Below, in pieces: positions 45,412 through 53,952 of a stretch of DNA of 64,000 nucleotides (positions within the stretch are counted from its first letter, which is position 1; every line of letters begins with the position of its first letter). This DNA comes from Luteimonas sp. RC10 (GTDB lineage Bacteria; Pseudomonadota; Gammaproteobacteria; Xanthomonadales; Xanthomonadaceae). The stretch lies in NCBI RefSeq assembly GCF_014192745.1, contig NZ_JACHYJ010000009.1, positions 1 to 64,000 on the forward strand. The letters run 5' to 3'. Under the pieces are notes generated by a model. That model was given only the letters and a program-made list of their open reading frames with translations, did no database searches and had not been told where the DNA came from. The translations under genes were made by a program, and so were the position numbers.

Positions 45412-46769
45412 TGCGATTCTTTCGAAACCTCGATGGACAGCATGGGAAGGCCGATCAGCCCGAAGCGCATGGTTTCATCCACGCCTCGGAACTCCAGCGC
45501 ATCATGGATCCAATGCTGCTGGGTATGATCGTGCTGGTCACCGGAAGCGACGGCAGCATCAATCATGTATGAGCCGGAAGGGAGAACCGGCATGCGGAAC
45601 AGGAACGATCCGACGATGGTGTCGCCCGCAGCGCCACCGACAGGGCTTTCCCTACAGGCAAAGTAGCTGTTGTCTCCGAACAATCTCTGCCCAAGTCGGT
45701 CCTTGACGTAGAACCCGACAATCAGCTTATCTAGCGCTTGCTCCAGCGCGACGCGGATCTCGAGCCTGACGAGCTCACCGCCCTCCACAACCTGAACGGG
45801 ATTTCCCTCGCTATTCCTGAGCCGGACATCGACAATGCGTGCACCCTGCGCACCGAACTCGCGACCGACATTCTCAGGATCAAACTCGAATACCGCGATG
45901 CGGTGCCGCACGCCGGCTTCTCGAAAATCCTCCAGGCGAAAATCCGCAGCGCTGCGGTCAACACTCCGTGGCGATTTGTGCGTGACCACGATGTCCTCAG
46001 CACCCGCTTCGCGTCGACCGACGACATGCTGCTCCGTCATATAGGACTCGACAACTTCACGAGACGTGCCGACCATCCTCATACGCCCGTTCTGAAGCCA
46101 GACCGCACTTTCGCACAAATTGGTCACTGCCGCGGCATCGTGACTGACGAACAGCAATGTCCCCTTCTTCTGGAATTCTCTCAAGAACCGCATGCATTTC
46201 TGTGAGAAAAACGCATCGCCTACCGCCAGCGCCTCATCGATAATGAGGATGTCTGCGTCGACGTGCACGATGACCGCGAAGGCCAGCCGCACGGACATGC
46301 CGCTGGAGTAGCTTCGAACCGGCTGATCGATGAATTCGCCAATGTCGGCGAATTCGAGAATACTCTCCAATCGCTGCTCAATCTGTTCCCGACTCAGCCC
46401 CAGAATCGTCGCGTTGAGATAGACATTTTCCCGCCCAGTGAACTCGGGATTGAACCCACTGCCGAGCTCAAGCAGCGCCGCCACCTTGCCACGAACAACG
46501 ATACTTCCCTCTGTTGGATTGAGCGTACCGGCGATCATTTGCAGCAGCGTCGACTTTCCGGATCCATTGCGCCCCACGATGCCCACCGTCTGACCACGAC
46601 GGATCGAGAAACTGACATCGCGCAGGGCCCAGAAATCCTTGTAGAACGACTTGCGCTTGCCCATCATCGCTTGCCACAGGCGATGCGACGGACGTTCGTA
46701 CATATGGTAGGACTTGCCCACCGACTTCACTTCAATCACGTTGTCGACGTCTACGTGTTCAGATGACAT
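45408..46769 (-). CDS. wzt: O-antigen ABC exporter ATPase Wzt with C-terminal carbohydrate-binding domain
   Basis: The product is 453 residues. The ATPase part (about 10-265) has Walker [12 protein letters not shown], the polysaccharide-type [19 protein letters not shown], the signature [12 protein letters not shown] and Walker [14 protein letters not shown] further 190 residues form a Wzt C-terminal beta-sandwich ([31 protein letters not shown]). Such C-domains bind the capped, usually methylated or phosphorylated, end of the finished O chain before export. The ATG at 46769 overlaps wzm by eleven bases. It links this cluster to the ABC-dependent O-antigen pathway. Confidence 0.93.
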   Translation of the reverse strand: MSSEHVDVDNVIEVKSVGKSYHMYERPSHRLWQAMMGKRKSFYKDFWALRDVSFSIRRGQTVGIVGRNGSGKSTLLQMIAGTLNPTEGSIVVRGKVAALLELGSGFNPEFTGRENVYLNATILGLSREQIEQRLESILEFADIGEFIDQPVRSYSSGMSVRLAFAVIVHVDADILIIDEALAVGDAFFSQKCMRFLREFQKKGTLLFVSHDAAAVTNLCESAVWLQNGRMRMVGTSREVVESYMTEQHVVGRREAGAEDIVVTHKSPRSVDRSAADFRLEDFREAGVRHRIAVFEFDPENVGREFGAQGARIVDVRLRNSEGNPVQVVEGGELVRLEIRVALEQALDKLIVGFYVKDRLGQRLFGDNSYFACRESPVGGAAGDTIVGSFLFRMPVLPSGSYMIDAAVASGDQHDHTQQHWIHDALEFRGVDETMRFGLIGLPMLSIEVSKESQ

Positions 46770-47553
46770 CGGCGAATCCCACACGCAGCTTTTTGAAGAC
46801 CACGTAGCCTACGACGGCGAACGAGCATGCGATCGCGGTGTAGATACCCAGGCCAGTCCAATCCGGGAGCCGCCCCCAGATCACGACCTCGCGAACCTGA
46901 TTGATGATGAAGGTGAGCGGATTAAGCTCGAAAACGAGTCTATAGCTTTCGGGAACGGATTCGACGGGAATGATTGCCGACGAGAGGAACAGCATCGCTG
47001 CGGCGATCACGCCTGCAATCTGACCAATGTCCCGGAGGTAGACCCCGAGCGCCGATACAATCCAGCACACGCCAACCGTCAGGATGACCAACGGCGCCAG
47101 AATGACCGGCAGAAGCAGCGCTGTGGGATGAATAACGCCCTTGACACCAACGAACAGCAGCAACAGAACCAACATGTTCGTCGCCAGATGGAACAGCGCA
47201 GAGAAGGCCATGCTCCAGACCAGGATTTCCAGCGGAAACACCACCCGCTTCACGTAGCCGGTGTTGGCGACAATCAATTGCGGCGCCCGCGTGAAGCATT
47301 CCGCGAAGAACCCATGGACTGTCAAGCCGGCGAACAGGATCAATGCGAAATCGGTCGTCGAACCGGATGAGCCGGGCCAGCGCCCCTTCATGATGAATCC
47401 GAATGCAAGGGTGTAGACCAGCAACATCAGAAACGGCGTGATCAGCGACCAGAGCATGCCGAAGCTTGCACCTCTGTATCGCCCCAGAATTTCACGCCGC
47501 GTCAGCTCGAACGCGAGGGAGCGGTCACGCCCGAACGCAGAGAGCAGGCCCAT
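46759..47553 (-). CDS. wzm: O-antigen ABC exporter permease Wzm
   Basis: The product is a 264-residue ABC-2 type permease with six membrane spans. Typical elements are [20 protein letters not shown] at the N-terminus, [13 protein letters not shown] and the C-terminal [17 protein letters not shown]. With Wzt it moves lipid-linked O chains across the inner membrane. It lies six bases after the metB stop, so it may be read from the metB promoter. It is the first LPS-specific gene on this side of the variable locus. Confidence 0.93.
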   Translation of the reverse strand: MGLLSAFGRDRSLAFELTRREILGRYRGASFGMLWSLITPFLMLLVYTLAFGFIMKGRWPGSSGSTTDFALILFAGLTVHGFFAECFTRAPQLIVANTGYVKRVVFPLEILVWSMAFSALFHLATNMLVLLLLFVGVKGVIHPTALLLPVILAPLVILTVGVCWIVSALGVYLRDIGQIAGVIAAAMLFLSSAIIPVESVPESYRLVFELNPLTFIINQVREVVIWGRLPDWTGLGIYTAIACSFAVVGYVVFKKLRVGFADVI

Positions 47554-47559
47554 ATCAAT

Positions 47560-48741
47560 TCACTGCCCCAAGGCTCGGGAAAGATCGGCCCTGAGATCCT
47601 CCAACCCCTCCACCCCCACACTCAACCGCACCAGGTCGTCGTGGATCCCCAACTGTGCGCGCCGCGCCGGTGGCACCGAGGCATGCGTCATCACCGCAGG
47701 GTGATTGACCAGGCTTTCCACGCCGCCGAGGGACTCGGCCAGTGTGAACAGTTCGGTCCGCTCGCAGAAGCGCTGCGCGGCCGCGTAGCCGCCCTTGATG
47801 CGGACCGAGACGATGCCGCCAAAGCCATCCATCTGGCGCTTGGCAAGGGCATGCTGCGGGTGCGAAGGCAAGCCTGGGTAGATCACCTGCGCCACGGCGT
47901 CATGCCCTTCGAGGAACTCGGCCAGCGCCTGGGCGTTCTCGCAGTGCGCGCGCATGCGCAGGTGCAGCGTCTTGAGGCCGCGCAGCGCCAGGAAGCTGTC
48001 GAACGGGCCCTGGACGGCGCCGGCGGAGTTCTGCAGGAACGCGATCTGCTCGGCCAGGTCGGCGTCGTCGCCGACGACAAGGATGCCGCCGACCATGTCC
48101 GAATGGCCGTTGAGGTACTTGGTGGCCGAATGCATGACGATGTCGGCGCCCTGTTCGAGGGGGCGCTGGACGATCGGCGAGGCGAAGGTGTTGTCGACGA
48201 CCACGCGCAGGCCGCGGCGGTGGGCCCGCTCGGCGATCGCCTGGATGTCGACGATCTTGAGCAGCGGATTGGTCGGCGTTTCGATCCAGACGAGCTTGGT
48301 CCTGTCGGTCACCGCGGCGTCGAACGCGTCGGGGTCGGTCAGGTCGACATAGCTGAACGTCAGACCGGCGCTGCGCGTGCGCACGCGCTCGAACAGGCGG
48401 TAGGTGCCGCCGTACAGGTCGTCCATCGCGATGACGTGATCGCCGCTATCGAGCAGTTCGAGCAGGGTCGCGGTGGCGGCCATGCCCGAGGCGAAGGCGA
48501 AGCCGCGGCTGCCGCCTTCCAGGCCCGCCACGCAGCGCTCGTAGGCGAAGCGGGTCGGGTTGTGCGTGCGCGAGTACTCGAAGCCCTGGTGCTCGCCCGG
48601 GCTGGATTGCGCGTAGGTCGACGTCGCATAGATCGGCGGCATGACTGCGCCGGTGCTCGGGTCGGGCGACTGGCCGGCGTGGATCGCCTTGGTGCCGAGT
48701 GCCCACTGCGCCGGATCGGCCGCGTTGCGGTCATCGGTCAT
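47560..48741 (-). CDS. metB: Cystathionine gamma-synthase (or gamma-lyase type) PLP enzyme
   Basis: The product is 393 residues of the Cys/Met metabolism PLP family. The PLP lysine is in MHSATKYLNGHSDMVGG (about residue 204), with YSRTHNPTRFAYE and SGMAATATLLELL around the cofactor and SLGGVESLVNHPAVMTH near the C-terminus. It makes cystathionine from O-succinylhomoserine and cysteine; a gamma-lyase activity is possible and cannot be excluded by sequence. cbs follows upstream, giving a transsulfuration pair. The ATG at 48741 is chosen. In Xanthomonas metB borders the LPS locus. Confidence 0.9.
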   Translation of the reverse strand: MTDDRNAADPAQWALGTKAIHAGQSPDPSTGAVMPPIYATSTYAQSSPGEHQGFEYSRTHNPTRFAYERCVAGLEGGSRGFAFASGMAATATLLELLDSGDHVIAMDDLYGGTYRLFERVRTRSAGLTFSYVDLTDPDAFDAAVTDRTKLVWIETPTNPLLKIVDIQAIAERAHRRGLRVVVDNTFASPIVQRPLEQGADIVMHSATKYLNGHSDMVGGILVVGDDADLAEQIAFLQNSAGAVQGPFDSFLALRGLKTLHLRMRAHCENAQALAEFLEGHDAVAQVIYPGLPSHPQHALAKRQMDGFGGIVSVRIKGGYAAAQRFCERTELFTLAESLGGVESLVNHPAVMTHASVPPARRAQLGIHDDLVRLSVGVEGLEDLRADLSRALGQ

Positions 48742-48916
48742 GGAAGAAGGTCCTGTTCGACTGGCCGGCGATTCTAGCATCGGGCCTCACGCGCCCCACG
48801 GGGCACGGACGCGCGCAGAAGGCCATGCGCACGCCGTTCAGCTGGCGTGGCGCCAGAACTGCCGCAAACCGCAGCGCGAGTCGATCAAGACCGGCTCGAC
48901 AGCGCCTTCGCGGCGC

Positions 48917-50293
48917 CTACTGCACCCGCCGCCGCAGGTAGTTCAGCAGGTCGATCCGGGTGATCAGGCCGAGGAAGCGCTCGCCCTCGGTGACGATCGC
49001 GACCTGGCCGCGGTCGAACACCGGCAACAGCGCCTCGACCGGCGATTTGACGTCCAGGAAGTCGAGCTTGCTGACCATCGCGGTCGAGACCGGATCGCGG
49101 AAGCGGCCTTCGTCGCCGTAGACGTGCAGCAGCACGTCGCTCTCGTCGAGGATGCCGACGATCCGGTCGCCATCCATGACCGGCAACTGCGAGATCTCGT
49201 AGAGCTTCATGCGCTGGTAGGCGGTGACCAGCAGATCGCCCGGGGCCAGCACGACGGTGTCGCGACGCGAATACGGGCGCAGGATCAGGTCGCGCAGGTC
49301 GCCGTGCTGCTCGCGCTCGATGAAGCCGTTGTCGAGCATCCAGTAGTCGTTGTAGAGCTTGCTCAGGTACTTGTTGCCGGTGTCGCAGACGAACACCAGC
49401 ACCTTCTTGGGGCGCGTCTGGGCGCGGCAGTACTTGAGCGCAGCCGCCAGCAGCGTGCCGGTGGACGAGCCGCCGAGAATGCCTTCGGCCTGCAGCAATT
49501 CGCGTGCCGCCAGGAAGCTCTCGCGGTCGCTGATCGCATAGGCCTGCCGCACGCGCGAGAAGTCGGAGATGCTCGGCAGGAAGTCCTCGCCGATGCCTTC
49601 GACCATCCAGCTGCCGGACTTGTCGCTGAGCGTGCCGTCGTTGATGTATTCGGCCAGGATCGAGCCGACCGGGTCGGCCAGCACCAGCTCGACGTCCGGG
49701 GCATGTTCGGCGAAGCAGCGCGACAGGCCGGTCATCGTACCCGAGCTGCCGCAGCCGAAGACGATCGCGTCCAGACCGCCGACCTCGGCCATCTGGCGCA
49801 GGATCTCCGGGCCGGTGCCGTGCTCGTGCGCAGCGGGATTGTCGGGGTTGCCGAACTGGTTGATGAAGTAAGCGCCGGGGGTCTCGGCGGCAATGCGCGC
49901 GGCGAGGTCCTGGTAGTACTCCGGATGGCCCTTGGCCACGTCCGAGCGCGTCAGCACGACCTCGGCCCCCATCGCCTTGAGGTTGAAGATCTTCTCGCGG
50001 CTCATCTTGTCGGGAACGACCAGGATCAGCTTGTAGCCCTTCTGTTGGGCCACCAGCGCCAGGCCGATGCCGGTATTGCCGGCCGTGCCCTCGACCAGCG
50101 TGGCGCCGGGCGCGATGTCGCCGCGCTGTTCGGCCGCTTCGATCATGCTCAGGCCGATCCGGTCCTTGATCGAGCCGCCAGGATTCTGGTTCTCGAGCTT
50201 GAAGTAGAGTTCGCAGACGCCGGCGTCGAGGCGGCGCGCTTTGACGATCGGGGTCTCGGCGATCAGGTCGAGGACGGAAGAGGCGATCGGCAT
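48917..50293 (-). CDS. Cystathionine beta-synthase with CBS domain pair
   Basis: The product is 458 residues. The PLP domain (residues 1-325) has the lysine motif NPGGSIKDRIGL, EGTAGNTGIGLA and the phosphate loop GCGSSGT. A pair of CBS domains fills residues about 335-458 (VMDGDRIVGILDESDVL; FLGLITRIDLLNYL). It joins serine (or O-acetylserine) and homocysteine to form cystathionine, and can release hydrogen sulfide. The ATG at 50293 gives M-P-I-A-S-S; the longer frame reaches into non-conserved sequence. It precedes metB by 175 bases on the same strand. Confidence 0.92.
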   Translation of the reverse strand: MPIASSVLDLIAETPIVKARRLDAGVCELYFKLENQNPGGSIKDRIGLSMIEAAEQRGDIAPGATLVEGTAGNTGIGLALVAQQKGYKLILVVPDKMSREKIFNLKAMGAEVVLTRSDVAKGHPEYYQDLAARIAAETPGAYFINQFGNPDNPAAHEHGTGPEILRQMAEVGGLDAIVFGCGSSGTMTGLSRCFAEHAPDVELVLADPVGSILAEYINDGTLSDKSGSWMVEGIGEDFLPSISDFSRVRQAYAISDRESFLAARELLQAEGILGGSSTGTLLAAALKYCRAQTRPKKVLVFVCDTGNKYLSKLYNDYWMLDNGFIEREQHGDLRDLILRPYSRRDTVVLAPGDLLVTAYQRMKLYEISQLPVMDGDRIVGILDESDVLLHVYGDEGRFRDPVSTAMVSKLDFLDVKSPVEALLPVFDRGQVAIVTEGERFLGLITRIDLLNYLRRRVQ

Positions 50294-50421
50294 GGGGTCC
50301 GGTCCACAGCAGGCGGGCCGTCGATTATCGCCCATCGCCACCGCGCCGGTCGCGGTACCCGGCATTCGCGGGCGATGGCGGCCGACGAGGATGACCGCCA
50401 CCGCCCGCGACTGACGTGAAC

Positions 50422-50643
50422 CTAGTGTTTCTGCATCGCGTCGTACATCGACGCCAGGCGGTCCTTCGCGGCAAGTTTCTCGCGCTTCATCTGCGACAGC
50501 GTGGCTTCATCCACCGGCAACACGCCCAGCTCGGCATTGAGCACTTTCTTGTCCAACTCCTTGTGCCGGTAGTAGAGCTGTCGGAACTCGACATTGCCCT
50601 TCATGATTTCTTCGAGTTCCACCTGCGAGTGCGCTTCGAACAT
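50422..50643 (-). CDS. YdcH family small protein (DUF465)
   Basis: The product is a 73-residue charged, helical protein. It matches the DUF465/YdcH pattern, with FRQLYYRHKELDKKV in the middle and LKREKLAAKDRL-like sequence (QMKREKLAAKDRLASMYD) at the end. Its role is unknown. An excellent ribosome site AGGAGG lies six bases before the ATG at 50643. It is apparently a single gene 128 bases downstream of nothing on its strand and followed by cbs. Confidence 0.88.
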   Translation of the reverse strand: MFEAHSQVELEEIMKGNVEFRQLYYRHKELDKKVLNAELGVLPVDEATLSQMKREKLAAKDRLASMYDAMQKH

Positions 50644-51116
50644 GAAATCCTCCTGACACGAATGCGAACGCCCCGGCCGGCGACGGCAGGGGCGCTGCGG
50701 GGACGGCCTCCAGGGATGGCCTGAAACGATCCGCTCGGGAATGCGGTGCCGCGCTTGGGGCGGGCATCGGGAACCTCGTAGGGGATCGTCTCGGTCATCG
50801 GCCTGGTTCGTTGACCGGATGGCGAAAGAGGAGACCACCCGGCGCAATCGACCCTACTCCGGGGTCGCAACGGCGGCAAGGCCCCGACGGCATGCTGCGA
50901 CGCAGCTGCGCAGTCAGATGCGTTAAGAGTGGCGCTCGGGGACCTACGCGCATCGCGTCATGGCGCGGCCGGCACGTTAAGACGAGGCCAAGTGATTGAT
51001 TCCACTTGGATTCATGGATGTGAGGTGATCCACCGGGACGGCACATCCCCGCGCGCCCACAGCCAGTGACAAGGCTCGCATGTCGCGCCGGCCGTCTCAC
51101 ACAGCCGACGGATGAC
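50644..51116. other. Gap without a recognisable gene
   Basis: In these 473 bases short open frames exist on both strands, but none has a good ribosome site or a recognisable product. The promoter of the YdcH gene should be at the left end. No clear hairpin terminator for the coiled-coil gene at 51117 was seen. Confidence 0.5.
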
Positions 51117-51692
51117 TCAGGGCTCGAGGCTCTTGAGCAGTTCGGCCTCGCGCCGCTTGAGTTCGGCTTCACGCTGGCGCGCGGCGCGCAGCTTGGCGGC
51201 CTCGCCGCTCGCGACCCCCTGCAGCACGGTCTCGGCTTGCTGGCGCGCGGCCAGTTCCTCCTCGGCCGCCAGACGCAGGCGCGCCGCCTCCTCGGCCTGG
51301 ATCTGCGCCTGGATACGCAGGCGCTCGGCCTCCTGGCGTGCCCGCACGGCGTCTTGCTGGCTGGCCTCGACCAACAACTGCGCGCGCTCGCGCTCGAGCT
51401 CGCCCAGTTCCCGGCGCGCGACCTCGGTCTGCGCGGCGACTTCGGCCGTTTCCACCCGCCACTGTGCAATCTGCAGCGCGGATGCGCGCTGGCTGCTCCG
51501 CACCGTGGCGAGCGTGGCCAGGGCCTGGCGTGCCTGCAGGCGCTCGTAGGCGGCCGCGCCGGCGGTCCCGGCATCGGCATCGATGGCCTGCAGCCGCTGC
51601 TGAAGCGCGGCGGCATCGATGTCGTTGCCCGATTGGGCCCAGGCCGTCGACACGGCCATGGTCAGGGCGAGCATCAGAATCGACAGGCGCAT
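51117..51692 (-). CDS. Exported coiled-coil protein
   Basis: The product is 191 residues. A signal peptide (MRLSILMLALTMAVSTAWAQ) is followed by an almost continuous coiled coil rich in Ala, Glu, Arg and Gln, with RQEAERLRIQAQIQAEEAAR and EEELAARQQAE. No enzyme motif is present. It follows the DUF4398 lipoprotein by two bases, so the two are made together. In related genomes such pairs often stand before OmpA-like genes; none is present here. A periplasmic structural role is a guess. Confidence 0.75.
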   Translation of the reverse strand: MRLSILMLALTMAVSTAWAQSGNDIDAAALQQRLQAIDADAGTAGAAAYERLQARQALATLATVRSSQRASALQIAQWRVETAEVAAQTEVARRELGELERERAQLLVEASQQDAVRARQEAERLRIQAQIQAEEAARLRLAAEEELAARQQAETVLQGVASGEAAKLRAARQREAELKRREAELLKSLEP

Positions 51693-51694
51693 GC

Positions 51695-52075
51695 TCAGTT
51701 CTCCCCCTGCAGCCGCTGGCGCAGATTGGTGATCTCGGCGCGTCGCTGCGCCAATTCGGCCTCGGTGACCGCCTGACGCGCGCGGGCGTGGGCCAGATCG
51801 GCGAGCGCGGAGGCCGACAGCGCGAGCGTCCGCGCTTCGGCGTCGCGGCCGTTGCCGGCTGCCGCTTGCGCCTGTTCGAGCGCGCGACGCGCCTGGTCGA
51901 TCTGCATCGGTGCGTACTGGTCGGCGTCCGCGTCGCCAGCCCGGGCGACCGACAGCCGGGCAGCCGCGAGATCCTCGGTCGGTGGCGGTGCGCTGGCGCA
52001 GCCTGCAAGCGACAGGGCACAGGCGAGCACGGCTGCGCCCAGCAGTGGCCGGATGTATGCGAAGCTTGTCTTCAT
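51695..52075 (-). CDS. DUF4398 lipoprotein
   Basis: The product is 126 residues with a lipoprotein signal peptide and lipobox LAGC (ALSLAGCASAPPPT). The mature part has the DUF4398 pattern LAAARLSVARAGDADADQYAPMQIDQA and AQAAAGNGRDAEA, ending in a coiled-coil stretch ELAQRRAEITNLRQRL. It is presumed to sit at the outer or inner membrane facing the periplasm; its function is unknown. It is divergent from the PilU-like gene with 94 bases between. Confidence 0.82.
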   Translation of the reverse strand: MKTSFAYIRPLLGAAVLACALSLAGCASAPPPTEDLAAARLSVARAGDADADQYAPMQIDQARRALEQAQAAAGNGRDAEARTLALSASALADLAHARARQAVTEAELAQRRAEITNLRQRLQGEN

Positions 52076-52169
52076 CGAAGCATCGTGCCCGAAAAGCGTC
52101 ATTGCGGGCATTGTCGTCAGCAAGCCGGGGGCGCGCAATGTGCCCCGGTCGCCCGTGGGGAATTCATAC

Positions 52170-53282
52170 ATGGACATCGGCCCGTTTCTGAAGCTGATGA
52201 CGGAAAAAAGCGCGTCGGACATGTTCCTGAGCACCGGCGCGCCGATCCACATCAAGATCGAAGGTCGGTTGCAGCCACTCGAGGGCACGCATCTGGCGCC
52301 GGGGGTCGTCCGCCAGATCGCCTACTCGATGATGGACGAGCAGCAGATCCGGCGTTTCGAGCGCGACCTCGAGATGAACATGGCCTACTCGCTGCCCGAG
52401 GTCGGCCGCTTCCGGGTCAACGTCTTCCGGCAGCGCGGCGAAGCCGGCATGGTCGTGCGTGCGATCAGCAGCAAGATTCCCGACATCGCGCAGTTGCAGC
52501 TGCCGCAGGTGCTCAAGGACGTGATCACCGCCCCGCGCGGGCTGGTGCTGATCGTGGGCTCCACCGGCTCGGGCAAGTCGACGACGCTGGCGTCGATGAT
52601 CGATCACCGCAATACCTGTTCGGCCGGCCACATCCTCACCATCGAGGACCCGATCGAGTACCTGCATCGGCACAAGCGCTCACTGGTCAACCAGCGCGAG
52701 GTCGGGATCGACACCCAGACCTTCCACAACGCGCTGAAGAATGCGATGCGCGAAGCGCCCGACGTGATCCTGATCGGCGAGATCCTCGACGCGACCACGA
52801 TGGAAGCGGCGATCGCGTTCGCCGAGACCGGGCACCTCTGTCTGGCCACCCTGCACTCCAACAACGCCGACCAGACGATCGAGCGCATCCTCAATTTCTT
52901 CCCTGAGGCCGCGCACAAGAACGTGCTGATGAACCTGTCGCTGAACCTGCGCGCGGTGATCTCCCAACGCCTGGTCGAGGGCGTGGACGGCCGCCGGCTG
53001 CCGGCGACCGAGGTGCTGCTCAACACGCCGACGATCCGCGACCTGCTGCGCCGGGGCCATGTCCACGAGGTCAAGCAGGCGATGGAGGAATCGCTCGAGG
53101 AAGGCATGGAGACCTTCGACCAATGCCTGTACCGCCTCTACAAGAGCGGGCGCATCGAGCGCGAAACCGCACTGCGCGCCGCCGACTCGCGCGACGGTCT
53201 GGATCTGAAGTTCCGGCTCTCCGAAGGTTCAGCCGACGCCCACGACCCGTACGCGGACGTGTTCGCCCCGCAGTCGCTCTAG
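52170..53282 (+). CDS. pilU: PilT/PilU family type IV pilus retraction ATPase (PilU-like)
   Basis: The product is a 370-residue hexameric secretion-type ATPase. It has a Walker A GSTGSGKSTTL near residue 130, the Asp box TIEDPIEYLH, a His box CLATLHSNNA and the C-terminal LNLRAVISQRLV. The Walker B region reads ILIGEILD, where most PilT/PilU proteins have GEIRD. The sequence between Walker B and the His box (TMEAAIAFAETGHLC) and the FFPE region favour PilU. No pilT is adjacent here, so it may be a solitary paralogue. It helps retract pili for twitching motility. The ATG at 52170 is used. Confidence 0.85.
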   Translation: MDIGPFLKLMTEKSASDMFLSTGAPIHIKIEGRLQPLEGTHLAPGVVRQIAYSMMDEQQIRRFERDLEMNMAYSLPEVGRFRVNVFRQRGEAGMVVRAISSKIPDIAQLQLPQVLKDVITAPRGLVLIVGSTGSGKSTTLASMIDHRNTCSAGHILTIEDPIEYLHRHKRSLVNQREVGIDTQTFHNALKNAMREAPDVILIGEILDATTMEAAIAFAETGHLCLATLHSNNADQTIERILNFFPEAAHKNVLMNLSLNLRAVISQRLVEGVDGRRLPATEVLLNTPTIRDLLRRGHVHEVKQAMEESLEEGMETFDQCLYRLYKSGRIERETALRAADSRDGLDLKFRLSEGSADAHDPYADVFAPQSL

Positions 53283-53292
53283 CCCGCGGCCT

Positions 53293-53952
53293 TCAGGCGG
53301 CGTCGGGCTGGACCTCGGGCCGCGCGTCGGCGAAGGCCGGCATCGCCAGGCAAGCCGCCTCGATCGCGAGGATGCGTGGGTACTGCGCAAGCTCGACGCC
53401 GAAACGGCGGGCGTTGTAGAGCTGCGGGACCAGCGCGCAATCGGCGAGCCCGGGCGCGTCGCCGACGCAGAACCTGCCCGCTTCGGGCGCCTCGCCCAGC
53501 AGGCGCTCGAACGCCGCGAGCCCATCGCTGACCCAGCGCTCGATCCAGCGCGTGCGTCCCGCCGCATCGATGTCCCATTCGTGCTCCAGGAACTGCAGCA
53601 CGCGCAGGTTGCCGAGCGGATGGATGTCGCAGGCCACCAGTTGCGCGAGCGCGCGCGCGCGATGCCGCGCGACGGGATCGGTGGGCAGCAACGGCGACGA
53701 CGGGAAGACCTCGTCGAGGTATTCGATGATCGCCAGCGACTGGGTCAGTATGCGCTCGCCATGCCGCAACACCGGCACGAGCCGCTGGGGATTGCGCGCC
53801 GCGTGCGCGGGCGCGCGCTGCTCGCCGCCGTCGCGCAGCAGGTGCACCGGCACCGACGCGAACGCCAGCCCCTTGAGGTGCAGCGCGATGCGCACGCGGT
53901 ACGCGGCGCTCGAACGCCAGTAGCCGTACAGCGTCAGCGCAGCATCGGTCAT
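53293..53952 (-). CDS. maiA: Maleylacetoacetate isomerase (zeta-class glutathione transferase)
   Basis: The product is 219 residues. The zeta-class glutathione site SSAAYRVRIALHLKGL is at residue 14 (the usual SSCSWRVRIAL), with LTQSLAIIEYLDE for glutathione binding. The C-terminal helical domain is complete. It isomerises maleylacetoacetate (or maleylpyruvate) to the fumaryl form for the hydrolase encoded directly before it. The second active-site residue is Ala instead of Cys, leaving the catalytic serine. The ATG overlaps the hydrolase stop (ATGA). Confidence 0.9.
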   Translation of the reverse strand: MTDAALTLYGYWRSSAAYRVRIALHLKGLAFASVPVHLLRDGGEQRAPAHAARNPQRLVPVLRHGERILTQSLAIIEYLDEVFPSSPLLPTDPVARHRARALAQLVACDIHPLGNLRVLQFLEHEWDIDAAGRTRWIERWVSDGLAAFERLLGEAPEAGRFCVGDAPGLADCALVPQLYNARRFGVELAQYPRILAIEAACLAMPAFADARPEVQPDAA

